A stretch of DNA of 64,000 nt from an uncultured Eubacteriales bacterium (GTDB lineage: Bacteria > Bacillota > Clostridia > Christensenellales > Borkfalkiaceae), in the NCBI GenBank assembly GCA_949288785.1, contig CASELQ010000005.1:25828-89827 (forward strand), in the 5' to 3' direction. The notes under the pieces were generated by a model. The model searched no databases and was not told the DNA's origin. It was given only the letters and a program-made list of their open reading frames with translations. Positions 63,156-64,000 of this stretch are shown here, piece by piece; position 1 is the stretch's first letter, and each line of letters starts with the position of its first letter. Made by a program: the position numbers and the translations under genes.

Positions 63156-64000
63156 ATGGAAAAGATAAGGTTAAACGACGGAAACGAAATTCCGCAGGTA
63201 GGGTTCGGGGTGTTTTTGATCCCGAACGACGGGTCCTGCTATAAAGCGGTGCGTGAGGCGCTGGACGCGGGCTACCGCCACATAGATACCGCCGCTGCGT
63301 ATTTTAACGAGGCGGAAGTGGGTAAAGCGGTAAAAGACAGCGGTATTTCGCGCAAAGAGGTGTTTATCACCAGCAAATTATGGCTGCAAGATTACGGTTA
63401 CGAGCCTGCAAAAGAGGGGTTTTACAGGTCGCTTAAAAATCTGGATACCGATTATATAGACCTGTATTTATTGCACCAGCCTTACGGGGACGTGCCGGGC
63501 GCATGGCGCGCGCTTGAAGACCTTAAAAAAGAGGGGCTTGTAAAGTCCATAGGCGTGAGCAATATGACGCCCGCCATCTGGAACAGATTCGTGCCGGAAT
63601 TTAAGACAGTGCCCGCCGTCAATCAGGTGGAGTGCAACCCGTATTTCCAGCAAAAGCCGCTCAGAAAGATTTTGGCAGGGCAGGACGTTAAGACAGAGGC
63701 GTGGGGCCCACTGGGGCAGGGCAGTTCGGCGCTTTTAACCGACCCCGTAATAACCGCGCTCGCGCAAAAGTACGGGAAGGGCGCGGGGCAGATAATACTG
63801 CGCTTTGAATTGCAGGAGGGAATTATAGTTTTGCCCAAGTCCACACATAGAGAGCGCATAAAGAGCAATCTTGACGTGTTTGACTTTAACTTGAACGAGG
63901 AAGAGCTTGAAAGCCTGCGCGCGCTGGACAAGGGCCGCGGCAGGCACGACCCTGAAGCGCCGGGCGTGGGTGAAAACCTGCTTAAAAACTATAAGGTGCA
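63156..64000 (+). CDS. aldo/keto reductase, cut by window end
   Basis: 281 codons are visible and no stop is reached; family members usually end near here, so only a few residues are missing. It is an NADPH-dependent reductase of aldehydes and ketones, cytoplasmic. The catalytic tetrad is in place: Asp and Tyr in HIDTAAAYFNE, Lys in FITSKLWLQ and His in LYLLHQPYGD. The C-terminal PKSTHRERIKSN binds NADPH. AAGGAG lies nine bases before the ATG. It resembles the YvgN/YtbE-type 2,5-diketogluconate or methylglyoxal reductases. Confidence 0.92.
   Translation, partial: MEKIRLNDGNEIPQVGFGVFLIPNDGSCYKAVREALDAGYRHIDTAAAYFNEAEVGKAVKDSGISRKEVFITSKLWLQDYGYEPAKEGFYRSLKNLDTDYIDLYLLHQPYGDVPGAWRALEDLKKEGLVKSIGVSNMTPAIWNRFVPEFKTVPAVNQVECNPYFQQKPLRKILAGQDVKTEAWGPLGQGSSALLTDPVITALAQKYGKGAGQIILRFELQEGIIVLPKSTHRERIKSNLDVFDFNLNEEELESLRALDKGRGRHDPEAPGVGENLLKNYKV

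Overview
The window reads as chromosomal DNA of a Gram-positive-type anaerobic member of the Clostridia (Bacillota), probably gut-associated. The grounds are Bacillota-type promoters and Shine-Dalgarno sites, a GAAC-N4-GTTC (DinR/LexA type) SOS box, RNase Y, a dgt-like/dnaG/rpoD cluster, trmK beside a Nif3-family gene, an NfnAB electron-bifurcating pair, a SpoIIIE/FtsK translocase and a collagen-like surface protein. A finer placement (for example Christensenellales) is only a guess. No IS element, prophage, CRISPR array or rRNA was found.

Layout. 1-4.3 kb: the 3' end of a glycerol-1-phosphate dehydrogenase gene, a collagen-like protein, a hotdog thioesterase and an ABC-2 exporter pair behind a promoter whose spacer contains ten Gs. 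4.3-10.4 kb: an unusual intergenic region with three copies of one palindrome, then a probable SOS operon made of two paralogous membrane-anchored small proteins, uvrB and uvrA. 10.5-27.3 kb: housekeeping genes (dgt-like, dnaG, rpoD, trmK, Nif3, zinc ribbon, ftsK, rimO, pgsA, cinA, recA, rny, a nucleoside phosphorylase). The rimO copy has lost two of the three radical-SAM cysteines through an in-frame gap. 27.4-31.7 kb: a P-loop kinase, a stand-alone GMP synthase ATP-pyrophosphatase subunit, and nfnA/nfnB.

32-57.3 kb is a visibly more AT-rich carbohydrate locus that looks largely co-transcribed. It encodes a CUT1 sugar ABC transporter (binding lipoprotein and two permeases, no ATPase), five hydrolase-like proteins (a GH20-clan-like protein, a GHL6-like protein, two DUF4838-type proteins and a GH106-type rhamnosidase), four large secreted or lipid-anchored proteins built of Ig-like repeats plus a shared ~200-270-residue domain that I do not recognise, an AEC permease and a 44-residue peptide. 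My model is that the surface proteins hold a complex (perhaps rhamnose- or uronate-containing) glycan, secreted and cytoplasmic hydrolases cut it, and the CUT1 permease imports the products using an ATPase encoded elsewhere. That is inference from gene content. The shared domain and the short peptides are the best candidates for something undescribed.

57.4-64 kb: a tRNA-Val with two A-C mismatches, the remains of an HTH regulator, a frameshifted secreted protein followed by a second short peptide, a UMF1-type MFS transporter, a zinc-dependent phospholipase C-like protein, a TetR regulator with a likely self-operator, and an aldo/keto reductase cut by the window end.
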